Of a stretch of 43,769 nucleotides of DNA, positions 1 through 6,628 are shown piece by piece. Position 1 is the stretch's first letter, and every line of letters begins with the position of its first letter. A program made the translations under genes and the position numbers. Origin of the DNA: JAVBNW01 sp031551255 (GTDB lineage: Bacteria > Bacillota > Clostridia > Christensenellales > UBA1750); contig JAVBNW010000074.1 of assembly GCA_031551255.1 (NCBI GenBank), positions 1 to 43,769 on the forward strand, read 5' to 3'. Under the pieces are notes generated by a model. The model was given only the letters and a program-made list of their open reading frames with translations. It made no database searches and had not been told where the DNA came from.

Positions 1-370
1 CGGCGATGGAGAGCAGGCGTCCATCTCACTTGCCCGAACACTCCGGAAGGGTTCCCACCCAGTGCAAATAGCCTCACTCCGCGCCAAAGTCGGGCTTGCG
101 CCACGCCGAGGCCGTGGCCACGGGCCGTCCTTCGTCCTCTAAAAACAAAATGCGCTCGGGCGTATATGCCATATCGCCGCGCATCTTGGCAAAGGTAAGC
201 GGATATTCGGGAAACGCGGCATTGACGATGCCTTCCCACGCCGGCCCTTCATCAGGGTGGCTGTGGCGGATCGTCGCCCCAGACGGAAGGCTCAGTTCCG
301 GCAGATCGTTAAGCGTCGGGCGGAACATCAGCAGATGATCGTCGCGCGGCGCGTCCTTGGCTTCAGGCAT
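1..370 (-). pseudogene. GNAT N-acetyltransferase, disrupted, cut by window edge
   Basis: The reading frame opens at an ATG at 370 with an AAGGAGG site 7 bases before it, and codes for 98 residues ending at a TGA at 74-76. Reading on past that TGA in the same frame gives GYLHWVGTLPECSGK, a second TGA (26-28), then DGRLLSIA. This is the acetyl-CoA binding core of GNAT enzymes (usually GYxHxVgtxPexxGKGxGrxL), so the frame is conserved on both sides of each stop and only the two TGA codons interrupt it. The N-terminal part (RPTLNDLPELSLPSGATIRHSHPDEGPAWEGI, split over residues 17-48) is also GNAT-like. It is the third gene after the AraM-like and HAD genes, 49 bases downstream. Likely a recent pseudogene; sequence error is the alternative. 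The rest lies outside the window. Confidence 0.7.
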
Positions 371-419
371 GCGCAGCCCTCCTTGGCATCTTTAAAGTAT
401 GGAGAGAGGAACCGGCTTT

Positions 420-1220
420 CTACAGCCAGCGGGCCAAGTCGCCCAGCCTTTCTACGGCGAGTGTCGGACGGATGTCGGAAGATTCGAGATCTTCGCGGGT
501 GGTTTCCCCCGTAAACACTAGAATGGACGCGATACCGTGGTCGACGCCGGTGCGGATATCGGTGTAGAGCCTGTCCCCGCACATGGCCAATTCGCCGGTG
601 GAAAGGCCGGTGCGCTTGAGCGCGGCGCGGACGATTTCGCCGTGCGGCTTGCCGACGATCACATCCGGGCGGCGGCCCGTGGAGGCGTGGATAAACGCGA
701 TGATCGCACCGATGTCCGGTTCAAACCCGCCGTCTACCGGGCAGTTGAAGTCGGGATGGGTGGCGATATAGGGAAGCCCTTCGCGCACAAAGTCGCACAC
801 CGATACCATCTTTTCGTATGTAAGCGTGGTGTCATAGCCGATCGCCACGATTTCAGGGCGGCTATCGTCCAGCACGACCCCCATGCCCTGCATTTCGGCG
901 CGCAAAGATTCATTGCCCAGCAAAAAAACGCGCTTGCCCGGATGTTCCCTCAGAAGATAGTTGGCCGTGGCCCAGCCGGAGGAGAGAACGTCGTCTTCTT
1001 CAGCCTCGATGCCCAGCCGGTTGAGCTTTTTTACATAGTGTGCGGCCGAGCGAGAAGAATTGTTCGTCAAAAACAGCGCCTGGCGGCCGCTGGAGCGCGC
1101 AGCCGAGAGAAATTCCAGCGAACCCTTAAGCAAACGGTCGCTAAGGTAGATCGTGCCGTCCATATCCAGCAAAAAGCACCGGACGGGTGCAAGAATGTCC
1201 CTGATGCCCTTACCGTCCAT
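420..1220 (-). CDS. HAD-superfamily phosphatase, NagD/AraL type
   Basis: A 266-residue cytoplasmic phosphatase of the HAD IIA (NagD) family, which removes phosphate from small phosphorylated metabolites. Motif I is FLLDMDGT with nucleophile D19 and D21; motif II is FLTNNSS; the motif III lysine is in VIVGKPHGEIV; motif IV is CGDRLYTDI. Length fits the family. The start is set by GGAGG 7 bases before the ATG at 1220; an upstream in-frame ATG exists but would lie deep inside the preceding gene. The gene overlaps the end of the AraM-like gene by 11 bases, so translation is probably coupled. In Bacillus subtilis araL (NagD-type phosphatase) and araM (glycerol-1-phosphate dehydrogenase) are also adjacent, in the opposite order. 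The substrate is unknown; a triose or sugar phosphate is my guess. Confidence 0.9.
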   Translation of the reverse strand: MDGKGIRDILAPVRCFLLDMDGTIYLSDRLLKGSLEFLSAARSSGRQALFLTNNSSRSAAHYVKKLNRLGIEAEEDDVLSSGWATANYLLREHPGKRVFLLGNESLRAEMQGMGVVLDDSRPEIVAIGYDTTLTYEKMVSVCDFVREGLPYIATHPDFNCPVDGGFEPDIGAIIAFIHASTGRRPDVIVGKPHGEIVRAALKRTGLSTGELAMCGDRLYTDIRTGVDHGIASILVFTGETTREDLESSDIRPTLAVERLGDLARWL

Positions 1221-2532
1221 AGAATTCCTCCACGATCTCCTCGCAGATCTCCCGATGCGTGCCCCAGGCAAAGCCCAGCCGCATGATCGTAGGCCGCGGG
1301 CGAATCTCTTTGGCATAAAGCAGGGCGTTTCGCACATCGTCTTTGGAAAGTCCGAGCTCGTTCGCACTGGTCGGTCCGCCGCATGCTTTCAGCATCGCCG
1401 CGACGGAGGATGAAAGCGGCACGATCAAATCCGCGATGGAGCGCAATTCTTCCCATTTTGCGAGGGCGCGCTCGCGAAGGACGCTCGCCGGCGCGCCGCC
1501 GGGCACGGAGGAGGCGAGTACTTCATCCGCGATCGGTCCATATGCGTTGCGCACTCCGGCGAGCCATGCCGCCGGATCGTTGTCCGCAAACGGGCGGATT
1601 CGCTCGAAAAAGCGGCGGTAATACGCGAGAACCAGCAGCGCGGCATAGCCGACCTTGTCGCCGTGCAACGTAGGTTTCTCACCCCGCGCGAGCATGGTGA
1701 TTTCCCAGAAATGCGCAAGATGATGTTCCGCGCCGGAGGCCGGGCGCGAATTGCCAACCATCTGCATGGCCATACCGGAGAGCAAAAGCCCTTCACCCAG
1801 CCCGCGAATCGCCTTTTCCGAGCGCGACGGAAGCTTATTTGCCTGTGCGGCGCAGGTATCCACCGCGCGGCGCATCAGAGCGGCGGTTTCGGCGCAGCGG
1901 TATTCGCCCCATACGGTCTCCGCCAGCGACCAATCGGCCAGTGCCGTATACTTGCCCAGGATATCGCCCAGCCCGGCGGCGATCATCGGCCCGGGGGAGT
2001 CCTTCATCGCGGCGAGGTCGAGAAACGCGTGTTCGGGCGCGATAGCCTCGAACGTCACTTTAAACCCGCGCCTGATCAGCGGCGACACGGTGCTTACAAA
2101 GCCGTCCATGCTCGGCGCGGTGCCCAGCACATCGTACGCGGTGCCGACGCGCGATGCGACAAAGCGGGCGATGTCGTTGATCGTGCCCGAGCCCACCGCC
2201 ACAATGCGCTTAGCCTCCCTGGGCGACGCGATCAGGGCGGCGCCCACGGCTTCTTCGTCGGCGTGTAGATTATCTCCACGTAGCATCAGAACCTGAAGCG
2301 GCCCTACACTGCGCAGCGTAGATGCGGCGCTCTTTCCCAGAACTTCATAGGTGTTTTTGTCGCACACAAGCAGCATGCCGCCCGCGGCCCTTTCCTCCTC
2401 AAGCGCTTGAGCGAGGCGTTCCGGCGCGTCATTCACCACCGCCGCGGCCTTTGTTTCCAACGCATGCGTCCTGCCGCAAGCACATGCGATCGTCCCCGTA
2501 AGCTTGCTCAGCGGCCATTGCGCGAGGGACAT
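1210..2532 (-). CDS. sn-glycerol-1-phosphate dehydrogenase, AraM/EgsA type
   Basis: A 440-residue metal-dependent alcohol dehydrogenase of the AraM/EgsA branch, which reduces dihydroxyacetone phosphate to sn-glycerol-1-phosphate with NAD(P)H. The nucleotide-binding motif GSGTIND is at residues 114-120. Likely metal ligands are D190 (GLGDILGKYTALADW), H270 in SGAEHH and H290 (PTLHGDKVGY), the pattern of the family. The C-terminal 80 residues form a helical extension. The start ATG at 2530-2532 follows a GAGGGGG site. A good promoter (TTGCAA-17-TATAAT) lies about 30 bases upstream. It heads an operon with the HAD phosphatase and the broken GNAT gene. Bacteria make this archaeal-type glycerophosphate enantiomer rarely; in B. 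subtilis it feeds heptaprenylglyceryl phosphate. Substrate assignment rests on family resemblance. Confidence 0.9.
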   Translation of the reverse strand: MSLAQWPLSKLTGTIACACGRTHALETKAAAVVNDAPERLAQALEEERAAGGMLLVCDKNTYEVLGKSAASTLRSVGPLQVLMLRGDNLHADEEAVGAALIASPREAKRIVAVGSGTINDIARFVASRVGTAYDVLGTAPSMDGFVSTVSPLIRRGFKVTFEAIAPEHAFLDLAAMKDSPGPMIAAGLGDILGKYTALADWSLAETVWGEYRCAETAALMRRAVDTCAAQANKLPSRSEKAIRGLGEGLLLSGMAMQMVGNSRPASGAEHHLAHFWEITMLARGEKPTLHGDKVGYAALLVLAYYRRFFERIRPFADNDPAAWLAGVRNAYGPIADEVLASSVPGGAPASVLRERALAKWEELRSIADLIVPLSSSVAAMLKACGGPTSANELGLSKDDVRNALLYAKEIRPRPTIMRLGFAWGTHREICEEIVEEFYGR

Positions 2533-2561
2533 CGTGAATTCCCCCTCTCGTTTTCCCTATC

Positions 2562-2590
2562 ATTATAAGAAGGCTTGCGGCGGTTTGCAA
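2562..2590 (-). promoter_or_regulatory. Promoter of the AraM-like operon
   Basis: On the minus strand, a -35 box TTGCAA (2585-2590) and a perfect -10 box TATAAT (2562-2567) are separated by 17 bases, 30 bases before the ATG at 2532. Seen directly; activity inferred. Confidence 0.75.
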
Positions 2591-3193
2591 GCGGCCAGAT
2601 GAAAGGTTTATCGACAAACGGCGTGCTCGTAAGTATTGTTATAGACCAAAGTCTGTTTTAATGGATCGCGCGCGAGCACGCGAGCGGATACGATAAACCG
2701 CAATGTGAGGACGTTGCGCAAAGATAAAGCGGCTATGTTTCTTGATGATGAGGCGTAGAAGGATTGGCATAATAAAAGACTTGGTTCTGTTTTTTGATCT
2801 GCAGGATGAAATTGTTTTGAGGGTCATAAGAATGGTAAGGCGATGCTCCGGGGCGAGGGCAACCTAAAGTTTAACCGCCCCGATCCATGAGAAATGCTTC
2901 AGGAGAGCCAAAGAGGGTATCGTTATGATACGCGCAACGGAACATATGCCAGAGCTCCGCTGCGCATGATATGCGAAATGGGGGGGCCATGGATGGCTAT
3001 AGCGCGTGGCATGGGCATGCCGGGCCTATGTACGGCTGCAACAACAAAGGGGGCAACGTCGTCCCATTCTTTGGGTAATTCGTTTTATTTCGCGGTTTAT
3101 GGGAAATTCGCCAATTTTTGAACGGAAGTGTTTTCGTAGCGTCTTATCGTCGTCGCGGACTGCGTATCTCGTCGGTTTGCACTACGCTCTATT
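2591..3193. other. Gene-poor intergenic stretch
   Basis: About 600 bases between the AraM promoter and the hairpin repeat array. Open frames on both strands are short and lack a recognisable domain. The only weakly supported one is the 29-codon frame at 2989-3078. A 7-base inverted repeat, CGGGGCG at 2849-2855 and CGCCCCG at 2876-2882, encloses a 20-base AT-richer loop and could be a transcript end. Base composition from 2640 to 2830 is richer in A/T than the flanking genes. No RNA gene, insertion sequence or CRISPR is visible. Confidence 0.5.
2989..3078 (+). CDS. Possible small Gly/His-rich protein (29 aa)
   Basis: A 29-codon frame starting at ATG 2989 and ending TAA. It follows a run of seven G two bases before the start, a poor but purine-rich ribosome site. 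The peptide begins MDGYSAWHGHAGPMYG and ends CNNKGGNVVPFFG, so it is rich in Gly, Asn, His and aromatic residues with no membrane segment. I do not recognise the family. It stands alone in a gene-poor region between the AraM promoter and the tRNA. A chance frame is quite possible. Confidence 0.25.
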   Translation: MDGYSAWHGHAGPMYGCNNKGGNVVPFFG

Positions 3194-3411
3194 CCCGTGA
3201 AACACCACGGTATTTCACAGGAAAAGGCGCTGCGTGAAACCTCCTCTTCCATAAAAGCACTGCGGCGCTTTTATGGATTGGGAACCACGAGAAAAGATAC
3301 GGGGGTATGCGTTCTCCGCTCTTCTTATCCCAAAGAAACCTCAGCTTCTTTGGGAAGAGGAGGGGCCACGGAACGCAAAAAATCCCACCATACCGCAGTT
3401 TGGTGGGATTT
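3194..3411. repeat. Hairpin mosaic repeat array, copy A
   Basis: Four near-perfect hairpins follow each other without coding sequence: 3197-3218 (GTGAAA...TTTCAC with an inner ACC/GGT pair), 3249-3276 (CCATAAAAGC/GCTTTTATGG), 3329-3354 (CCCAAAGAA/TTCTTTGGG) and 3381-3410 (AATCCCACCA/TGGTGGGATT). The second and third are bordered by CCTCTTCC or GAAGAGGAGG. The linker at 3277-3328, read on the minus strand (GGAGAACG ... AATCCAT), matches two linkers in the array at 35580-35920. The same stem types recur there with different bases but kept pairing. This marks a dispersed, structure-forming intergenic repeat. Its last hairpin doubles as the tRNA-Leu terminator. Confidence 0.8.
3377..3411 (-). terminator. 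Rho-independent terminator of tRNA-Leu
   Basis: On the minus strand AATCCCACCA and TGGTGGGATT form a 10-base-pair stem around a 10-base centre, followed by TTTTTT. It lies 26 bases after the end of the tRNA. The hairpin is also the last member of the repeat array. Confidence 0.85.
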
Positions 3412-3436
3412 CGGAGCGAAGTGCGCCCCGACGAGT

Positions 3437-3522
3437 TGGTGCCGAAGGTGGGACTTGAACCCACATGCCCTCGCGGACAACGGATTTTGAGTCCGTCGCG
3501 TCTGCCATTCCACCACTTCGGC
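3437..3522 (-). tRNA. tRNA-Leu (anticodon CAA), CCA encoded
   Basis: The minus strand folds as a class II tRNA of 86 bases including CCA. The acceptor stem is GCCGAAG paired with CTTCGGC, discriminator A, then an encoded CCA. The anticodon stem ACGGA/TCCGT holds the loop CTCAAAA with anticodon CAA, reading TTG. A long variable arm (TGTCC GCGA GGGCA) is typical of leucine, and the T arm is GTGGG TTCAAGT CCCAC. It has its own promoter and terminator and is divergent from the sigma factor gene. Confidence 0.97.
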
Positions 3523-3535
3523 CTGAAGTGTTCGC

Positions 3536-3564
3536 AGTATAGCACAGCTGAAGGTAAAGATCAA
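3536..3564 (-). promoter_or_regulatory. Promoter of tRNA-Leu
   Basis: On the minus strand a -35 box TTGATC (3559-3564) and a -10 box TATACT (3536-3541) are spaced by 17 bases and end 13 bases before the tRNA 5' end. Seen directly. Confidence 0.8.
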
Positions 3565-3596
3565 CGATTTCCTGGTGCCCGAAAGGAGGGATTTGC

Positions 3597-4169
3597 GTGC
3601 AATCCGACCGCGTTACCTTAAAACGTGCGCAAAAGGGGGATCAACGCGCCTTTGAGAGCATCCTTGAAACGCATGAACGCATGATCTATTCGATCTGCCT
3701 GCGCATGTGCGGCAGCAGAGAGGATGCGCTGGATGTATCCCAGGAGACCGCCGTGCGCATTTGGCGCAACATCGGCAGGTTTACCGGCGAGGCCGCGCTG
3801 TCCACGTGGATCTATCGCATCGCGACAAACGCCTGCCTGGATCACCTTAGAAAGCGGAAGGATGTGCTTTCCGTCGACGCGCTCGGCGAGGAAGGCTACG
3901 CGCCCCCCGCTTCGGCCGGCGAGATGCCGGAAAACGCGCTCGACGGGAAGGAGACGCTGCGCGAGGTGGCCAAGGCGCTTGACCGGCTGCCCGAAGATCA
4001 GCGCGCGGCTGTCGTGTTGCGCGATGTGAACGATTTGACGTACGAAGAGGTTGCCGACGTGCTCGGCGTAAACCTCAACACCGTCAAAAGCCGTATTTCG
4101 CGAGGTAGAAAATCCCTTCGCGATTTGTTGGGCGCCAATGCGAAACTTTTTCGAGAAACAGGCGTCTAA
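3597..4169 (+). CDS. ECF RNA polymerase sigma factor (sigma-70 family, RpoE-like)
   Basis: A 190-residue extracytoplasmic-function sigma factor. Region 2 spans about residues 20-85 (RMIYSICLRMCGSREDALDVSQE and TWIYRIATNACLDHLRKRK; split here) and region 4 about 120-175 (LPEDQRAAVVLRDVNDLTYE, then EEVADVLGVNLNTVKSRISR), containing the helix-turn-helix that reads the -35 element. Start is a GTG at 3597, seven bases after AAAGGAGGG. The gene is followed after 23 bases by a zinc-finger anti-sigma gene, the standard pairing, so its activity is probably held by that membrane protein and released by an envelope signal. No clear promoter for it is visible in the 70-base gap shared with the tRNA. Confidence 0.95.
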   Translation: MQSDRVTLKRAQKGDQRAFESILETHERMIYSICLRMCGSREDALDVSQETAVRIWRNIGRFTGEAALSTWIYRIATNACLDHLRKRKDVLSVDALGEEGYAPPASAGEMPENALDGKETLREVAKALDRLPEDQRAAVVLRDVNDLTYEEVADVLGVNLNTVKSRISRGRKSLRDLLGANAKLFRETGV

Positions 4170-4192
4170 CAAGGCGAAAGGAGGGAATCGCG

Positions 4193-5530
4193 GTGCGCTG
4201 CAATACATTTGAAGAACACATACAAGAATACCTTGACGACGCGATGGAAGAACGCGATGCGCGCGAAATGCAAAGCCACGAGGCGGCCTGTGAAACTTGC
4301 CGCGGCTTGATGGCCGACATGCGGGCTATGCGCGGCGCGCTTTGTGAATTGGGCGCGCAGGAAGCGCCCGACAACTTGCACGATGTTTTGATGCAGGCGG
4401 TGCGCGCGGAGGCCCGAAAGGGAAAGCCCAAGCGCAGGATGAACCCGTGGGGCGTTGCGGGCCTCGCGGCGGCCGCGGTAATCGTGGCGATTGTTCTGCC
4501 CCTGGCGGGCATGGGCCTTCTTACGGGCGGCGGCAGCATGCAGGAGGCGGAGTATTCGCCCTATATGGCGGCGGGCGAGAAAATGGCCGACGGCGGCGGC
4601 GGATATGCTGCTGCGACCGCGGCGCCGATGCCATCGCCTGCCCCCGCGGCGGCGAACGAAGGCGCGATGATGGACATGGCGGAAGCCCCCCGAGACGGCC
4701 TGCTGATGAGCGGCTCTGCGGACTACGCGGCCGAATCCTATGACGCGCAAAAGGCAATCGTTCCCGACGCCATACGCGGCGCGGCGCACGGCGTCAAGCT
4801 CATCCGCACCGGCTATCTGTCGCTGGAGACCCGCGCTTTTGACGAGGACCTCGCAAGGCTTACGGATATGGTCGCTTATTATGAAGGTTATGTCGAAAGC
4901 TCGAACGTATCCGGCGTGCCCTACAATGCCGACCCGAACAGCTATGGGCGGTGGGCGAATTTGTCGGTGCGCGTGCCCGCCGCGGCGCTGGACGCCTTCC
5001 AGGGCGAGGCCAAGGCCGTGGGCAACCTGCTGGATTCCTCCATCAACGCGCAGGATATTACCGCACAGTATCAGGATACACAGCTAAAACTCGATACGCT
5101 GCGCACGCAGCACAAGCGGCTGCTGGAGCTGATGGCCAAGGCGGAAGCGGTGGAGGACATGATCGCCATCGAGACGAAGCTTGCCGACATTCAGTACCAG
5201 ATCGACAGCTTGTCGGGCGCGCTGAAGGATTGGGATGCCCGCGTTGAATACGCTTCGATATCGATATCGCTGAGCGAAGTGAAGAGCTATTCGCTGGCCG
5301 AGCCCATCGATCCTACCCTGGGCGAGCGCATTTCGCAGGGCTTCTATAAAGGATTGCGCGATTTCATCGAGGGCCTGCAAAACGTTCTGGTGTTCGTAGT
5401 TTCCTCTCTCCCTGCCATGCTCGTGATCGTAGCGGCGGCGGTAGGCCTCTTCTTCCTGGTTCGCCGGATCGCGCGGAAGCGCAAGCCCAAGCCGCACCGG
5501 GACGACGATCCGCCCGCGTTTTCCGAATAG
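4193..5530 (+). CDS. Anti-sigma factor with zinc finger, two membrane segments and DUF4349 domain
   Basis: A 445-residue membrane protein. The first 50 residues hold a cytoplasmic anti-sigma zinc-finger signature, H-x3-C-x2-C (SHEAACETC). A hydrophobic segment near residues 84-106 is followed by a low-complexity Ala/Met/Pro linker. Residues about 200-370 are a DUF4349 domain (RTGYLSLETRAFDEDLARL, then VRVPAAALDAF and a coiled coil through EDMIAIETKLADIQYQID). A second membrane helix (about 395-425, VVSSLPAMLVIVAAAVGLFF) and a basic tail end it. Start is GTG at 4193, after AAAGGAGGG. The DUF4349 region should sit outside the membrane and may sense the signal that frees the sigma factor. Family role of DUF4349 is not established. 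Confidence 0.9.
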   Translation: MRCNTFEEHIQEYLDDAMEERDAREMQSHEAACETCRGLMADMRAMRGALCELGAQEAPDNLHDVLMQAVRAEARKGKPKRRMNPWGVAGLAAAAVIVAIVLPLAGMGLLTGGGSMQEAEYSPYMAAGEKMADGGGGYAAATAAPMPSPAPAAANEGAMMDMAEAPRDGLLMSGSADYAAESYDAQKAIVPDAIRGAAHGVKLIRTGYLSLETRAFDEDLARLTDMVAYYEGYVESSNVSGVPYNADPNSYGRWANLSVRVPAAALDAFQGEAKAVGNLLDSSINAQDITAQYQDTQLKLDTLRTQHKRLLELMAKAEAVEDMIAIETKLADIQYQIDSLSGALKDWDARVEYASISISLSEVKSYSLAEPIDPTLGERISQGFYKGLRDFIEGLQNVLVFVVSSLPAMLVIVAAAVGLFFLVRRIARKRKPKPHRDDDPPAFSE

Positions 5531-5628
5531 GGCCAAGGCTTCGTGGTCAAAAGGCGAGCTAAGCGGCCCAGGCGCCCTTCGCCACATACATTTTCCGATC
5601 GTATACGTTAAGTAAGGAGCAGTGCGAC

Positions 5629-6399
5629 ATGAACATGAAATCCACCATCATCATCGCGGCGGCGCTGTTGGTATCTATCCTCGGTGCGGCGTTTCTCACC
5701 ACCAATGCGCTCAGCGGCATCCAAAACGGGGATGCGGCCCCCGCCGCCGCTCCGCCGGCAGTCGTAACCACCGCAGCTCAGGATTGGGATCAGCTCACCG
5801 TCAATAGCGTAGGCTCCGTCAGCGTTACGCCGGATAAAGCCACGTTGAACCTCTCCTTTTCGCTAACCGGCGAAAGCGCGGAGAAGGTCAACGCGGATCT
5901 TACGGAAGCGCTCTCCGGCGCCATCGCCGACCTGAAGGCTGCGGGGATCGCCGCGGCCGACATGCAGACATCCGGCCTTAGCATCGGCAACGACTACTAT
6001 TCGTCTTACGGCGACGCAGCCCCCCGCTTCCGCGGCGACACCAGCGTCGTGATCACCGTGCGCGATGTCGGCAAGATCGCCACCTATATCGACATCGCGG
6101 CCAAGAAGCCCGGCTACTCGAGCTGCTATTTCTCCTACGATGTGGAGAACCGTACAGACGCCTATTTGAAGGCGATGGATCAAGCGATCGAGGAGGCGAC
6201 GCTCAAGGCCGAGGCGCTTGCCAAGGGCATGGGCCGCACGGTGGGCGCGGTGCTCAGCGTGGAGGAATACGAGGGCTACAGCACGCCGCTGCGCGCCGCC
6301 ACCAGCGAATTGGCATCTACTTCGGGCATCGTCGAGCCCGGTTCCATCGATGTGCGCGCAACGCTGAAGGTTACCTACATCCTGGGAAACGCACAATAA
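5629..6399 (+). CDS. SIMPL-domain (DUF541) exported or membrane-anchored protein
   Basis: A 256-residue protein with an N-terminal hydrophobic signal or anchor (about residues 4-27, STIIIAAALLVSILGAAF) and a SIMPL/DUF541 domain from about residue 55 to the end (VNSVGSVSVTPDKATLNLSF, and the late DVRATLKVTYIL). Such domains are found on the outer face of the membrane in many bacteria; the biochemical role is not known. The start ATG follows TAAGGAG at a usable distance. It comes 98 bases after the anti-sigma gene and is probably part of the same envelope-response unit. A GC-rich hairpin follows the stop codon. Confidence 0.9.
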   Translation: MNMKSTIIIAAALLVSILGAAFLTTNALSGIQNGDAAPAAAPPAVVTTAAQDWDQLTVNSVGSVSVTPDKATLNLSFSLTGESAEKVNADLTEALSGAIADLKAAGIAAADMQTSGLSIGNDYYSSYGDAAPRFRGDTSVVITVRDVGKIATYIDIAAKKPGYSSCYFSYDVENRTDAYLKAMDQAIEEATLKAEALAKGMGRTVGAVLSVEEYEGYSTPLRAATSELASTSGIVEPGSIDVRATLKVTYILGNAQ

Positions 6400-6423
6400 A
6401 TATACGGATCTTATATCGGCAAT

Positions 6424-6459
6424 CCGCCCCGCGCGAATGTGCGGGGCGGCGGTTATTTT
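6424..6459 (+). terminator. Probable terminator after the SIMPL gene
   Basis: CCGCCCCGC (6424-6432) pairs with GCGGGGCGG (6441-6449) across an 8-base loop, followed by GGTTATTTTGG, a short and interrupted T stretch. It lies 25 bases after the stop codon. Confidence 0.65.
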
Positions 6460-6478
6460 GGCGGAAAAATAAGGGGAT

Positions 6479-6507
6479 CGCCCCGGCTTTTTCCAAGCCG
6501 GGCGGCG
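6479..6507 (+). terminator. Second GC-rich hairpin, tandem to the first
   Basis: CCCGGCTT (6482-6489) pairs with AAGCCGGG (6495-6502) around a 5-base loop, with further flanking G/C pairs. No T run follows on the plus strand, so it may only slow polymerase or stabilise RNA ends. Confidence 0.4.
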
Positions 6508-6564
6508 CATTGTGGCGCAACCGTGGAGTTTCGGTGAAGTGTGTGTAAGAACGCCTAACAAGCG

Positions 6565-6592
6565 TCGACGGCGCGTTTGTCTGTGCTATAAT
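6565..6592 (+). promoter_or_regulatory. Promoter of the FtsX-type permease gene
   Basis: A perfect -10 TATAAT (6587-6592) lies 16 bases after a weak -35 (TCGACG, 6565-6570). It is 36 bases before the chosen GTG start and after two hairpins, so the permease is likely transcribed on its own. Confidence 0.6.
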
Positions 6593-6628
6593 TCTGATTT
6601 AGGATTCATCAGCGGGGGAGGCGTGCCG

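Noticed and set aside
1..370. Reassigned TGA codon to explain the interrupted GNAT gene
   Set aside because: Several intact genes here end in TGA (DeoR, AraC regulator, GH13, secreted protein), so TGA is a stop in this genome.
2639..2827. A 62-codon minus-strand frame upstream of the AraM promoter
   Set aside because: No ribosome site, no family resemblance and A/T-rich surroundings; chance frame more likely.
3194..3411. CRISPR array
   Set aside because: Repeats are hairpins of differing sequence with no constant direct repeat and no regular spacers; no cas genes nearby.
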